64,000 nt of DNA from Diphasiastrum complanatum (Eukaryota > Streptophyta > Lycopodiopsida > Lycopodiales > Lycopodiaceae): assembly GCA_029204225.1 (NCBI GenBank), contig CM055100.1, positions 11,789,272 to 11,853,271 on the forward strand, read 5' to 3'. Positions 35,261 through 46,911 of this stretch are shown one piece after another. A model generated the notes under the pieces. The model was not told where the DNA came from, made no database searches, and was given only the letters and a program-made list of their open reading frames with translations. The stretch's first letter is position 1. Each line of letters starts with the position of its first letter. The position numbers and the translations under genes were made by a program.

Positions 35261-35963
35261 AGTGGCTCTGATACCATATGTTAGAAGTAAGGAATATAGT
35301 CTCATATACAGTGGCTCATATACAGTCTCTCTAGCAGTAAGGAAAGACTTTACGTCGCAAGGAATTGGTTTCCATAAAACAATCAACTTCATCCATTTAT
35401 CTTCCCCTTAGCCTAAGAATCTGAAGCTTTCTCACCAATATGCATTAGCCATATTTCCTATCCTTGTATCTTATAGTCAATTGAATTGACATACAGCTTG
35501 AAGCATTTCTTTTCAAGACACCAGCCTAGGTCTTCAAAAAAATTTGAGACTTTGTCAGAGAATAAGACAAACATTCTAGCTGAACTTTGCAATAGAGATC
35601 AATGACAATGTTGTATGTTGAGACCTACATATACCCGTGTGGCATGATGGTCCAGTCACAGACGCAGGCACCTGCTACATAGCCAAACTCGGGTTACAGC
35701 CACATCTACATTAGGAGCACCTACTATTACCTCTCTTTTTTTGGATGTATTCAAGAAGGATGTTGTAGTTAGTTTCAGTGCCATGGTTTACTACATTGTC
35801 ATTTCATGCTCATCATCTTTTGAGTCATTTAGTTGCATTTATAATTTTATGTTTAGGAGACATACATACACTACCTAGTAGCCATTCACATACTTAAATG
35901 TACTCTTAGTCTTAAATACCTTTCGGTTTTTAAAGACATTAATAGAGCTCTTTCACTCTTCCT

Positions 35964-35975
35964 CCCCCCCCCCCC

Positions 35976-36028
<53 letters not shown>
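35964..36028. repeat. compound microsatellite C(23) then (CT)n
   Basis: A run of 23 C is followed directly by about 21 CT units. The reading frames over it (Arg-Glu or Gly runs) are artefacts. The run of C is unusually long for a plant genome and prone to sequencing error. Confidence 0.95.
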
Positions 36029-36030
<2 letters not shown>

Positions 36031-37865
36031 CATGAGCTTCCATTTCCTGGCTCTACGATATTACCTTTCATCAAATCTGCATGGCATATATTTCATGGCG
36101 TACAAGTATGGCACAAAATATGGCATACTGCAAACGGTCATAGGGCATACCCGCAGAGTACACTGGCAACATTGTCATCCACTGAATCTTGATATTTCAA
36201 TGCCCACAATAGAGCGTGATAAACACATAATGTACAGATGATGGAAATCTAAACTTATCAAAATTGAATGCGCATGAAGGATGCGACACAAGTTTGATGG
36301 ATCCAAGCACCAAAACATTGCATTTACAACTCCACGATCATTTTCAGCTGGGGTTCCCAAAAGAAATATAGGCATTACATGATTTCTGTTCTTTTAATGC
36401 CTGAGACCTGAAATCGGCTCTGAGAACCACCACACGGAGTGACTAATGTAGATGCGAGAATTACTCAAAATCCAGTTACTATCCATTCTGCTGGAACCCG
36501 ATCTCACTACACTCCAAATATAAAATTAGTCTGGAATACCGAGATTTGACACTTTTCCTCTTTAATCTCTCGTCTTTCCAAAAATGGCAAAAGTTACCAT
36601 TTTGTCAAGGTCCATATAAGCACCTCCACAAAAAACAATCATCGTAGTCTCACTTTTGATACTCCAAATCTAGAGCAAGGCTACTCGGCAACTGTTCGCT
36701 CACTCTAAGATGTAAGTCCAAACCCAATATCATAGGCATGTCAAAAAAGTATTCAAGCCCTAATTTAGCACCGTAACATGCAAGATAAAGCTTCAGTAGA
36801 GCGCATAGCAAATAACTTATGTAGTTAGCTTGAAATTGCTCACAGCAGACGCGTTTGTCAACTGTAGCCAACACGGAGACACGAAAAAGAGCTTAAAAGC
36901 TTTGTAACTTCAAAGACAAGATCGTAAAATGCGATGAAAGCATTCAAAAGTTGATAAATCATGCATTCTATCTTGTGCAACTCTGAACAGGCTTTGAATT
37001 CCAAGTAAAAGACAGCAAAGCAAGCACACGCTCGTTCCAATTACGCCATATTACCTTTTGCAACGTGGTTGTTTGCTGCTGAGGAATTGCGCAGAGAATC
37101 CGGCAGTAGTTTGGCCGGGAAACACAAGAATCATTTCCAAAGAACGAATGGCCTTGGATCTCAACCCTTCACATCCGGCACCCGATCAATGAGCCACTGA
37201 AACCCTTGACAGCAACATTAAATCTAGAACTACGATCAAACAGAGAAACATATACACAGACACGATCGGGAAAGCAAAAAATTTAGTCTCCAAAACAAAG
37301 GATCAGGATTTCGGCTGATAAGTCGTGTGGTTTACTTACGGCCTACACCTAGTTCCTTCCCACGGCGGAAGAAGGGCTGAAGGAAACACACATTCCAAGG
37401 GAGAGCATTTTTTCCTTTTTCTATTTCCTTGACTTCCTTCCTTGCATTGCATCTAAGCAGCAAGGTGGCCTTTTGGCCCAGTGCGTCCCGAGCCACACGT
37501 TATTTTTTTATAAACTTGCTGCCCTGGCGCCACATGTTCGGGCAACCATAAGATTATCCCATGAACATATCTTTGGAATTTTTGAAAGTATATATATATA
37601 TATATAGGCAAACACACCCACTATCTCACATTTGTGGGTGCCCAAGCATAGAAGTGCTCCGCGTGCTCTTGTTCGCATGCCAATTTTTGGCGGTTCCTGC
37701 CCGCCCGGGCATCCAGGCCTCGTGGTGCCCAACCATTGGGCCGGGGCCAAACGCTAAACATGTGTGGCCAGCTCTAAAGTCCCAACGCAGTTCCCTTTCT
37801 TGTTTCGTTGTTGAGAGGGCCTCCAGCCTTGGGCCTAAAGCTCAGAAGGTGCATGCAATAAAATT

Positions 37866-38105
37866 TTGGGGGAAGGTCGTCCTCAGCGGGCATTTTGTCT
37901 AGGAAGGGCGAAGCTTTTCCTCAGGCGAAATGAAAAAAATTATTTAAAATTTTCTTTATTTTCTTTGAAGTTAAGACGAATGCATTTATTAGCTTTTTTT
38001 GGGGGGGAAGGTCGCCCTCCTCCGAGGGCATTCCTCTCAGGAAGGGCGTCCACCCGAGAGCGGCACCGCCCGAGGGCAAAAGCCCTTCCTCGAGCAAAAT
38101 GCCCC
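37866..38105. repeat. GC-rich imperfect direct repeat with hairpins
   Basis: The block GGGGGAAGGTCGYCCTC...GGGCATT...TCAGGAAGGGCG occurs twice, at about 37869 and 38003. The second copy is longer and rich in GCCCTC/GAGGGC self-complementary pieces, including CCCGAGGGC and CTCCTCCGAGGGC. It stands out from the AT-rich surroundings. It may be a fragment of a GC-rich mobile element; the class is unknown. Confidence 0.6.
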
Positions 38106-38185
38106 TAGGAGTTGTCCTTCCTTGCCGTAAAATCAGTTTTTACTTCTTTTTTAATATATTTTTTGTCGTAAATTTTTTTTACATG

Positions 38186-38205
38186 CACCTTCCACGCGGA
38201 AGGTG
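38186..38205. repeat. 8-bp stem hairpin
   Basis: CACCTTCC, loop ACGC, GGAAGGTG form a perfect stem. It lies just beyond the GC-rich repeat between T-rich and A-rich runs, and may be one end of that element. Confidence 0.7.
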
Positions 38206-38699
38206 TGTGTAAAAATAAACTTACAACAAAAAAAAAGGTGGACACATTGTGCTCTGTGAGGCACGTCCATTTCCTTCATTAAAAAACAAAAAGACATTTA
38301 GATCTAAGTTAAGGTTCAATATTATAGAGTATATGAATACGTATTCAAATCTTGGAACTTCATCCAATACAAGTTGAAAAAGTCAATTCCAAAATATATT
38401 TTAATACAATCGATGTTATATCTTTTTCAGATGAAATAGATAAACAGAGTTTGACTTACCTTTGTAACCCTTGTTGATGCTTTCTTCTATGATAACCTGA
38501 AAATCATATAATGAAGTTAAGTTGAAAATTATTTTCATATTTTATAATAGAAATATAAAAAGCAATGTTTGTTGTACCTTATGTTCTTGTATTTGAGGGG
38601 GGTACTCAAATAGATGTGCTATTATAGGATTGATCATTTGCATTACAGCAATGCAAAAAAAGAAAAACAAAGAAAGCTATGTAAAAAAAATTAAAAAGC

Positions 38700-38712
38700 G
38701 GCAACGGCGCCA
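38700..38712 (-). other. tRNA-Asp-type primer-binding site
   Basis: GGCAACGGCGCCA is the reverse complement of TGGCGCCGTTGCC, the primer site complementary to the 3' end of tRNA-Asp used by many plant gypsy elements. One base further right, TGTTGG (38714) looks like the edge of a minus-orientation 5' LTR. No internal retrotransposon genes lie to its left. Confidence 0.6.
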
Positions 38713-38713
38713 A

Positions 38714-40122
38714 TGTTGGAAGTTTTTTTACTTCACTACGATGGCTAGGTCTAAGATTGGTTCGGGTCGTAGTATAGTGGTAGACCGGTCGTCCACTTTC
38801 TAAGATCTACAAACGCTTTCAAATAAAGATAAGATATGAACAAACATAGAGCACCGAGGCTTCCCAATTGGTGCTCAGAATGGAAATCAATCTAGGCTTG
38901 GCTAAGGCTTTCCCAACTGGCCAATGACCACTAAACAAAATAAACTTACTAAGGCTCACCCAACTAACAAGGTTTTTAAACTAAACTAGGCTTACTAAGG
39001 CTTCTCAACTAGCAAACTCGTAAAACTAATTCTAACTCCCAAAGGAAAATGAAATGAGACTGCAGCTAAACTAAGCAATATAACAAAAAAAAACATGCCA
39101 CAGTTAAAATCGATGAAAAGGAGGCAAAGGAGGCTCGACCTCAAGCTATGCACCTTCCCAAATAGAACACAATGAAATCACAAGATAGTAACAAGGGCAA
39201 TTTGTCATAATCACAAAGTGCTATTTACAAGGGAAATGTCTCTCTTCTTATAGCAAGAAGGGCCTTTCATAGGCTTCCACTAACTTATGGGATTAGTTTC
39301 TAAACTTGTCATTCTAAGGCTTCTCAACTTCTAACTTAGAACTTTAGAATCTCTAACTTTAGAACATAAAATACCTTAGAATCTTTTATTTCTAAGCTTA
39401 AGTTTCTTAAGTTTAAATTCTAAGTTTAAGTTTCTATTTATTTAAGCCTCTGCCCGTGGACTTACAAAACACATGCCATAATAGAAGTTTATTAACATTC
39501 ACTCATACGTGGACTTACAATACATGCCAGGAGTTTTATTTCTTTTTATTTTTCATTGTGTTGCTAACATTGCACTTCTGTTCATAAGCAGTAAGCACTA
39601 ATACAAAACTCTAAATGAACTCTAAAAAACTGAGCTAGAATGCTCAAGAGTGTTCGAGCTTGAAAGCTTGAAAGAGCTGCTACTTGATTTTAAAATAATA
39701 GAAGTATGATCAGCTATTTATACTAAGCAAAAAGGTGGCAAGTCCAGTAGGACAGCTAATTAGATCGTAGATCTTAATGACCATGTGGCCATGATGAGCT
39801 GGCATCCATCCAGCTCGCACTTCCTAGCAAGCAAAGAACAACAACAAGGGACAACCGAATCAGATGGCAAATGCAGCTACAGAAGCACCACAACCCATTC
39901 AAGAAGCAAATCAGGATGTCTTGATGACTAGCCATCCTTCTACTACATCCCAAAGATGTCTATCTATCAACATCATTCTAAGTTTTAACTTCGAGATGTA
40001 GAACATTGAACTTGTCAATGACTCTAGTTTCACTGAGTGATAAAGATGAAGAGCTACATATATGATACATGATAACATTATACAAATAGAACAAACTTAA
40101 TTTCTCGGTTTATTTGAGCTAT
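38714..40122 (-). repeat. LTR-like or non-coding sequence right of the Asp primer site
   Basis: It begins TGTTGGAAG next to the primer site; its far end cannot be placed. At 38865-39020 an imperfect repeat AAGGCTYNCCCAACTRRCAA occurs three times, with a further relative near 39320. No gene is recognised up to the copia primer site at 40123. Confidence 0.35.
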
Positions 40123-40137
40123 GTTCTGATACCAATC

Positions 40138-40567
40138 TGATGGGGGCAAGTTAGAAGGAAGAACGAGAACTGAGAAGAGAGCAGTAATATTGCGAAATAG
40201 CTCTCCTGTTCTAATCGGCTGCTAGGTGCAAAAATAGTCTAATAGACAGCTTATGCTTAAGATAATCACAGCTTTATGTGTTATGATTGCCCAACATGAT
40301 CTTAAAAATTAATTCATACTCTAAAACGAGAGTACAGTCCACCGAAGAGATTAGAAATGGTTTGTGTGTGGTACTACTGAAATCGGATTCAATGTGAAGT
40401 ATAGTTCTAAAATAAATGGAAGAGCAGTAGATATCGCGATTTTCTCAAGCGTCAAAGATAGCCATCATCTGATCAGAAATTGAGGAGTCGTAGATGTCCA
40501 TGTTTTGATCAGAGTGAGTAAACAAGCGCGATCAAACATCGATGAAAGTGCATTCAATGACAACAAG
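40138..40567 (-). repeat. copia 5' LTR, truncated, with primer site
   Basis: On the minus strand this LTR ends GCCCCCATCA, followed after 3 bases by TGGTATCAGAAC (40134-40123), an initiator tRNA-Met primer site with one change. It is a diverged inverted copy of about 430 bp of the LTR end at 45030-45470. It lacks its outer part, being cut at 40567 where a gag fragment of a different copia element begins. Confidence 0.75.
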
Positions 40568-40574
40568 CATTCAC

Positions 40575-41138
40575 CTACATTGTACACATAAGCACGCTTT
40601 GAAGGGCCTCCAAGCTTGGTAGCTCCTCTTTAATGGCATAGGATTGGACAAGGTTGTCAAATTCATTTCTCAAGCCATTGAGAATGACTTGGACTAGCTC
40701 ACTTTGATTGATTGAGTCACCAATGCATGTAAGCTCCCTATGAATAACCTTGACTCTCAAGACATAATTAGATGCACTCTCATCACTCTTTTGACAACTT
40801 TGGAAGATTTCATTTCTAAGAGTGAGGAGCCTAGAGGTGTTCTTAGCCTCATAGATAGACTTCAGACAATCCCAAGCTTCTTTGGCTGTAGTGCAAGTAC
40901 CAATCTCCCTCAATATCTCATTAGAGACATTCATCTTGATAAAGTGGAGAGCCATCCTAACTCTCTTCTTGTATTTTTGTACTTCTTGAAGGACTTGAGG
41001 CTCCTCCTCAATCCCAAGTACAATGTCCATTACATCTTGGAGTATCAAGATTGACTCCATTATAACCTTCCAAATAGAATAGTTGGAGGTAGATAGTCTT
41101 TCACTAGATTCCAATAGGTAGGAACCCATAGAAGCCAT
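40575..41138 (-). pseudogene. copia gag fragment
   Basis: An open 188-codon frame from the ATG at 41138: MASMGSYLLESSERLSTSN, WKVIMESILILQDVMDIVL, ALHFIKMNVSNEILREIG, KEAWDCLKSIYEAKNTSR, ELVQVILNGLRNEFDNLV. It is close to the gag of element G and ends abruptly after EALQSVL against the truncated LTR. Protease, integrase and RT are absent. The frame itself has no stop. Confidence 0.85.
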
Positions 41139-42009
41139 GAAATAGTGAAGACTCCTTGTAATGAGTAACTTAATATCCAATATAGGCTTTGTTGGACCCA
41201 AAATAAATTATCAACCTTAAGAATGAAGGCAATTTTCTCTTTAAAAACTAAAAGTGCATCTATAAGGATAAATTGTTGAAAACTAATGTTTAGTACCCTA
41301 AATGTACCTACAATAGATCCTCAAGAGTGATTGGATACTTAGTTAATCAATCTATTGCAAAACTAGCATGCTAATCTTGATCTAGATTGGCAATTTTGGT
41401 CTAACCAAGCAAGAACAATCTATTTGTGATCAAAACACTGTAGAATGACCTCATACTTGTAAGTACAGTCTTTAGTATGGCCTAATAATAGAGAATCAAA
41501 TTTACTAAGTTTGGATTTGCATTCAAATCAAAAAATCTCAACACAAATGGTGTAAAAACTCAGAATTGTCAACTGCTCCAAAATCATGATCTCTCCCACA
41601 TTGAAGGAATGAGTTGCAAGTACAAAGAGGATCCTATCCTTGTCTGGAGGATCAGGTATAGAACATATTCAGGTACCAAAAATTCATTAATTTGACCTAA
41701 CCATTAGGTATGCCATCTATGGTAGTTAGATCGGTACCAACTTCCTTGATTTTTGGATGTAGCTCCTAAATTTTAGAAAACTTGACCAAACTTTCTATTT
41801 AACTCCTATGATTAGGAACTAAATACCCTAGGCCTATAGCTCAAATATGGGAACATGCACTCACATGTGTGGATTACAAAATGTACAGTAAACTATGTGT
41901 TCACACTCCTCAAATTTAGCTTCATAAAACTACGGTACATCTATCTAAACCTCCAAGAGCTAATCTTAGCTTGATGAATGAATAATTTTAGAATAATTTT
42001 AGCTACAAA
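41139..42009. other. non-coding copia leader-like DNA
   Basis: AT-rich sequence upstream (minus sense) of the gag fragment; probably its decayed 5' leader. Small blocks such as TACAAAGAGG and CACACGTG-like words recall the leader of element G, but the alignment is loose. Confidence 0.35.
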
Positions 42010-42860
42010 CAAGGAACCTATGAGACTCCTATAGAGAAAGGATCTTTCACCACCTCTTAAAGGGTCCCTTACAAGATGTTCCATAGATGTGTCTTCATAC
42101 ATGCATAGATCCATGTGAGATCTTTAAAGGACTAAAGTAGCTTGATGAGTTCTCATGTGAAAAAATGATTTAAAGTTTTCAATTTCCAAAGATAATTGAA
42201 GGTGGATGAGATCTAGTGTATTGGACTTTCTTGATGCTTGCTTCAATGTTGCACACTTCAAAATTATGCATCATGCCAAGCTTTGAAGGCATTTTGTGCA
42301 CTTGATTATATTTCAATTGAGCTATAAGTGCATGAGGAATGTTGCCAAATTCAGCGTGCCTTGCTTTATCCATGTAAGTGAGCCTTGATGGCTCCATCTT
42401 GTTACTTGAAGACTTTTTTGGAGTCCTCGGATCTTGAGCTTGGTCCTCCTCTTGACTCCAAGCCATCAATGACTTGGATTGGTTTCTGATCCACAAATGC
42501 TTCTTCAAAATTATATTTCTTCCCTTTATAGAAGATTACATCTCTACTAATAACAACTCTCTTAGTAGAGGAAATGTAAACCAAAGTGTTTTTCTTGAAG
42601 AGCCATATCCTACCATTATTCCTTTCATTGGCGTAGGATTTCCTTTGGTCCTTACATTGAAATGAAAATGCACAAAGCATGTGGAATCAAAGATTTTCAA
42701 ATGAAACATACTAAATGATGCTTCATCTTTTATGACACCACTTTTCAAACTATTGCACAAATAGTTGACCAATGGAATTGCTTTATCAACAAAAAATGTA
42801 AATTGGAAAGCATTCAACTTCATTGTCTTATCATATCCACATAATGTACTAATATCATAA
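42010..42860 (-). pseudogene. copia integrase C-terminus and RT end, internally deleted
   Basis: In minus order: FDSTCFVHFHFNVRTKGNP and GIMVGYGSSRKT (integrase tail), TKRVVISRDVIFYKGKKYNF and NFEEAFVDQKPIQVIDG, an inter-domain spacer, then MEHLVRDPLRGGERSFLYRS with LIGSL (RT end, near 42100-42010). The RT palm between them is missing. Frames shift at least twice. Confidence 0.75.
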
Positions 42861-43099
42861 ATGTTGAAGATAAGAAATAAGTCACTTCATGTCTACTAAC
42901 AATATATATGAAGGATTCTTCTTGGAGATCTTGGGTTTTGTGATTGATCCTCAAAATCTTCTTCACTTTGATGTTCCTCCTCAATCCTAGCAAGATCACA
43001 ATTTGACAAAGTCTTTGGAAGGCCGAGATCTAGCTCCTTTGTACACATGATCTGGTCGATGCCATCAAAGATGAGTTTCTCTCATCTTCCTCCTCTTCT

Positions 43100-44290
43100 G
43101 GTGCAAGGTAGGATTCGAAGTCAATGGCCAAGAGCACAAAGTGTGCAAGCTACACAAAGCAATCTACGGTTTGAAACAAGCCGCAAGAGCATGGCTCGAT
43201 AGAATCAACTCTTATCTCATTCAATTGGGATTTGCAAATAATTCAGCTGAATGTAATGTTTATTCAAAGCAAATAGGCACCAATTCAGTTCACATAGCTC
43301 TGTACATAGATGATGCATTTAATTTGCCTAATGACACTTCTCTACTACACACTACTAAGAGTGATCTGTCAAAGGAATTTGACATGACTGATTTAGGAGC
43401 TGTCTATTCTTTGCTAGGAATTCACATTACTAGAGATAGACTTCATAAGAAGATTTATCTTAGTCAGTAGGCATATCTAAAAGTCATTTTAGAAAATTTT
43501 CATATGTCTAATTGCAAACCAATTGATACTCCAATGGATCCAAGTATAGTATGGACTAAACCTTCTTGTGTTGAGATTGATAGTGAAGTACTCGACTTAG
43601 TGAAGTACCCTTATCATTCACTAATCGGATCTCTAATGTATGCAATGCTGTGTACTAGACCATATTTAGCATACACTGTTAGCACGTTAAGTCAATTCAT
43701 GTCTAATCCCAAGATCTCTCATTGGAAAGCATTGAAGAGAGTGATGAGATATATTCAGGGAAGTTTAGATCACATCTTATGTTACGATGGAAATACTATT
43801 GACTGACTTGTCCTGCGAGGCTATTCCTACTCAGATTGGGCAGGGAAGAATTTCTACCAGAAAATCTACCTCCAGGTTCTGTTTCTATCTAATAGGGGGA
43901 CCGATTTCATGGAATTCAAGGAAGCAGAAATCGGTCACGCTTTCTTCAACAGAGGCAGAGTACATCGCAGCATGTCAAGCTTCAAAAGAAGCTATATGGA
44001 TCAGGTTGTTACTTCACGACTTACATGACACTCAGTTTAATGCTACCACCATTCTATGTGAGAACTTGAGTTGTATTTCACTGTCACTAAATCCCAGATT
44101 TCATGGCAAATCCAAGCACATAGAAATTCAATATCAGTTCATTCGGAAAAAAAAATTTCTCAAGGCAAGTGATCCTTCAATACTGCTCCACCGCAGACAT
44201 CTTCACCAAAGCGCTTTCCAGGATCAAGCACCAGAAGTTCTTCAACATGTTGAACCTGACGAAGATACCAAGGCACCAACCGTCATCTTA
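43100..44290 (+). pseudogene. copia RT C-terminal half and RNase H
   Basis: The plus strand reads VCKLHKAIYGLKQAARAW, HIALYIDDAFNLPN (Y-I-D-D catalytic box), FDMTDLGAVYSLLGIHI, a stop, NCKPIDTPMD, SLIGSLMYAMLCTRPYLAY and HWKALKRVMRYIQGS. RNase H then follows after a frame change (STRKSTSRFCFYLIGGPISW, VTLSSTEAEYIAACQASKEA, SKHIEIQYQFI). It ends in TTAAGGGGGAC, a polypurine tract, next to the LTR at 44299. The 5' half of the element is absent. Confidence 0.85.
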
Positions 44291-44298
44291 AGGGGGAC

Positions 44299-45470
44299 TG
44301 TTGGAAATTAAGCCCACAGTTGCCTTCTTGGAATCATAACTTAGACAACCAATATATTTGAAGGACGTCTACAACAGACTTTCGGCTGATCTCCAACAAA
44401 GGGTAACAAATCCCATTATAACTTTAAGTTCAGATGTTAAGTTTAATAACTTGTAGTCATTGAAGACTCGGCCATCTTCAAGGACTTCCACAAAACTTGC
44501 ATTTAGAACAAATCTGTAGATTTACATTATTTTTGAATAGTCTGCAGAAATACACTAAGTGTCGCAGTTCGCATTTTTTGCACTTTCTCAAAAACTGCAA
44601 CACTTACCTTCAACTTTTTCCGTCAATTATTTTGAAGAAGTCAACTTGTTCGTAGTTCAACAGTTTAACTATTTTCAACACCTTTGTCCCTTTTTCACAT
44701 TTTCTCAAAAAATGCGAAGAGAGAGAAAATTTCAAAGGTCCTCTATTTTTAAGGGTTAAACTGCTAAAGACACCTTTGCCAACTTTTTAAAGGGCACCTT
44801 TGGCTTTTCCAAAAAGAGCGAAAGAGTTGAACTGTTAAAGAGATCTTCGCCATTTTAAGGGCACCTTCAACTTTCTAAGGGCATAGATTAGTGGTTGCTT
44901 CGTCCATGAGACATATTATTTGAGCCTCTCAATTATGCCGTCAATTTTTTGTTGTAGTTGCTATTTGTATTGTGCTTCAGTGTAATATAGCAGCAGCACA
45001 TTTTTATCTGCGTACAACGTAGATGAATGCTTGTTGTGATTGAATGCACTTTCATCGCTGTTTGACCGCACTTGTTTACTCACTCTGATCAGAACACGGA
45101 CGTCTACGACTCCTCAGATTCCGATCAGACGATGGATGTCTTTGACGCCTGAGGAACTCGTGATATCATACTACTCTTCCATTTATTTCAAAACTATACT
45201 TCACATTGAATCTGATTTCGGTAGTACCACACACAAACCATCTCTAATATCTTCGGTGGACTGTACTCTCATTTTAGAGTATGAATTAATTTTTAAGATC
45301 CTGTTGGGCAATCAGAACACATAAAGCTGTGATTATCTTTAGCAAATGTTGTCTATTAGACTGTTTTTGCACCTAGCAGCCGATTAGAACGGGAGAGTTG
45401 TTTCGCAATATTACTGATCTCTTCTTCGTTCTCGTTCTTCCTTCTAACTTGCCCCCATCAATATGGTGAG
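44299..45470 (+). repeat. copia 3' LTR, about 1.17 kb
   Basis: It begins TGTTGGAAATTAAGC immediately after the polypurine tract of the copia fragment and ends GCCCCCATCA. The last 430 bp are an inverted match to 40138-40567. Both ends have TG/CA. The two LTRs are probably from the same family but in opposite orientation, so they do not bound one element. Confidence 0.7.
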
Positions 45471-45595
45471 GGTGCTGCTATGATGGATCCCTTGGTTGAT
45501 CTTCACTTCTTATGCATACCAAAGGATCCACTCAAAAAGCTTTACAAACTTATCAAATGATCTAGTACCTTTCCAAGCTATTTTTTGAGGAGGAG

Positions 45596-46353
45596 TGTGA
45601 AAAATTGGCAAAAATCTAGCTTGGCAGCTTTATGTTTTATGTTTGTGTGTACATTTTACACGTGTGGAGAATGTTCCCACGTGTGTAAAATAGTTAGAAA
45701 TAGTTTATAGTATAGACTTTAGGGGTGTCATAAAATTTTATAGTCAAGCATCTTTGTGTAGAGTTGTGATAGGGTCAAAATTGGCATAGATGGCAGTGAT
45801 CAAATCCACAAGTAATGCCTCTATTGAGCCAAAGTAGTGTAAGAGGTGAAACTCGAGCTAAATAGGTTATTGACAAGTGTTTTGATTTAGTTTGATGTGT
45901 GACAAGTCAAAGTTCGAGAGGACCAATAGAATTTAGAGGTGGAGGCATCAACGATCCAATATGATTTGAGATATGCTTGAAAATGGTCCAATAGAATCAA
46001 GAGGTGGATGCATCATTGGTCCAACATAATTAAGAGGTTGTAAATATGAGGTCCAATCATGTTTGAGCTTGGATTAGCTCGTGGATATACTAGTATAATT
46101 GTACTTCTCATTCTATACAAAGTAATTTTGAGATCAGGTGTGATTTTGAGACTAAGTGTTTTCTTGCTTTTTGGAACACTTCCCACATGCGTGTATGTAC
46201 TTTGGAAGTGAGTTAATGCATGTAGTAGTGTGTTTTTTCCATTGAGAGTAAGATAGATCTTGAATCTCAATCTAATCTTGATCATTGTGCATCCACACAC
46301 CTTAATGGATCTAAATCACATGTAGTGGGCACTCCACACGTGTGAAATTCACA
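45596..46353 (+). repeat. solo-like LTR of the element G family
   Basis: It begins TGTGAAAAATTGG right after GAGGAGGAG (polypurine tract like that of element G) and ends CACACGTGTGAAATTCACA. Both ends resemble the LTR of element G in the opposite orientation. Length is 758 bp against 795 bp. The internal region to the left (45471-45595) is a short unrecognised remnant. Confidence 0.6.
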
Positions 46354-46536
46354 GTAAGCACATTGAACTCAAATATCACTATGTCAGAAGCAAAGTTCTC
46401 GACAATAAGTACTGTTGAACGCAAGATATGACAGCAGATATTTTTACCAAAGCATTAAGCTTGGATACACACAGAAAGTTCTATGCAGAACTAAGTTTAA
46501 AGGTCAAGGCATTCATGAATTCAGATTAAGGGAGAG
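46354..46536 (+). pseudogene. copia RNase H C-terminal end and polypurine tract
   Basis: The stretch reads SKHIELKYHYVRSKVLDN, a broken segment with MTADIFTKALSLDTHRKFYAE, then AAGGGAGAG followed by TGTTGG at 46537. This is the very end of a plus-strand copia element; it is cut on the left by the LTR at 45596-46353. Confidence 0.8.
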
Positions 46537-46911
46537 TGTTGGATTATTCTCCTACTAATCGACTAATCGACATTTTAATCTTCGTCCAATTTTTATGCAG
46601 ACCTGCAGATTTCTTCGTGTTGTTACACATTCTGCATAACTACTCAGAAATAGCTCATAGTGTCGACATTTTCAAGATTTTCGTCTTTCGAGATTTCTCT
46701 CACTTTGGCTTTTTCGCAAAAAGTCAGATGCCTTAAGTGTTAAGAAAATAACTTTGGCGAAGACCTTCACGTTATTCGCATTTTTCGCATGACAGTTTAC
46801 GTTCATTTCTGCAGAGTGATAGTTTACGACGTTCAAATCTGTAGACAGACTGTTTACGCCAAAGCCACCGACTTGCATAAATTCATCAAGCAAGTAATCT
46901 CTGAGAAGTCC
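46537..46911 (+). repeat. copia 3' LTR fragment
   Basis: It begins TGTTGGATTATTCTCC after the polypurine tract. It contains self-similar words (CATTCTGCA, TTTCTGCAGA, GTTTACGNC). It stops at about 46911 where integrase sequence of element F begins, so its 3' end is missing. Confidence 0.6.

Larger units (their letters stand above)
31440..35276 (-). mobile_element. element J: Ty3/gypsy chromovirus relict
   Basis: A minus-strand chromovirus-type element, with gag at 35260-34482, protease and linker at 34420-33721, RT at 33720-33060, RNase H start at 33050-32832, integrase at 32640-31700 and chromodomain at 31690-31440. Many stops and small deletions are present. A primer-site motif (reverse complement of TGGTATCAGAGC) lies at 35265-35276. 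It sits only about 30 bp from gag codons, so the leader is lost. Sequence similarity to element B is high in integrase and linker. Confidence 0.8.
35277..38699. other. intergenic region, no gene recognised
   Basis: No supported coding region. It starts with TGTTAGAAG (35279), which could be the edge of the lost 5' LTR of element J. It includes the microsatellite at 35964-36028, a short (TA)n run near 37589-37605 and the GC-rich repeat patch at 37866-38105. Around 37000-37410 the composition is more gene-like, but no reading frame can be defended. Confidence 0.45.

Noticed and set aside
35886-36074. Arg-Glu-rich small protein
   Set aside because: Pure product of the C/CT microsatellite.
37340-37408. 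Possible first exon (MLSLGMCVSFSPSSAVGRN) of the DUF3172-like gene with a GTAAGT donor at 37339
   Set aside because: A TAG stop at 37349-37351 precedes the donor, and nothing links it to the exons 8.5 kb away.
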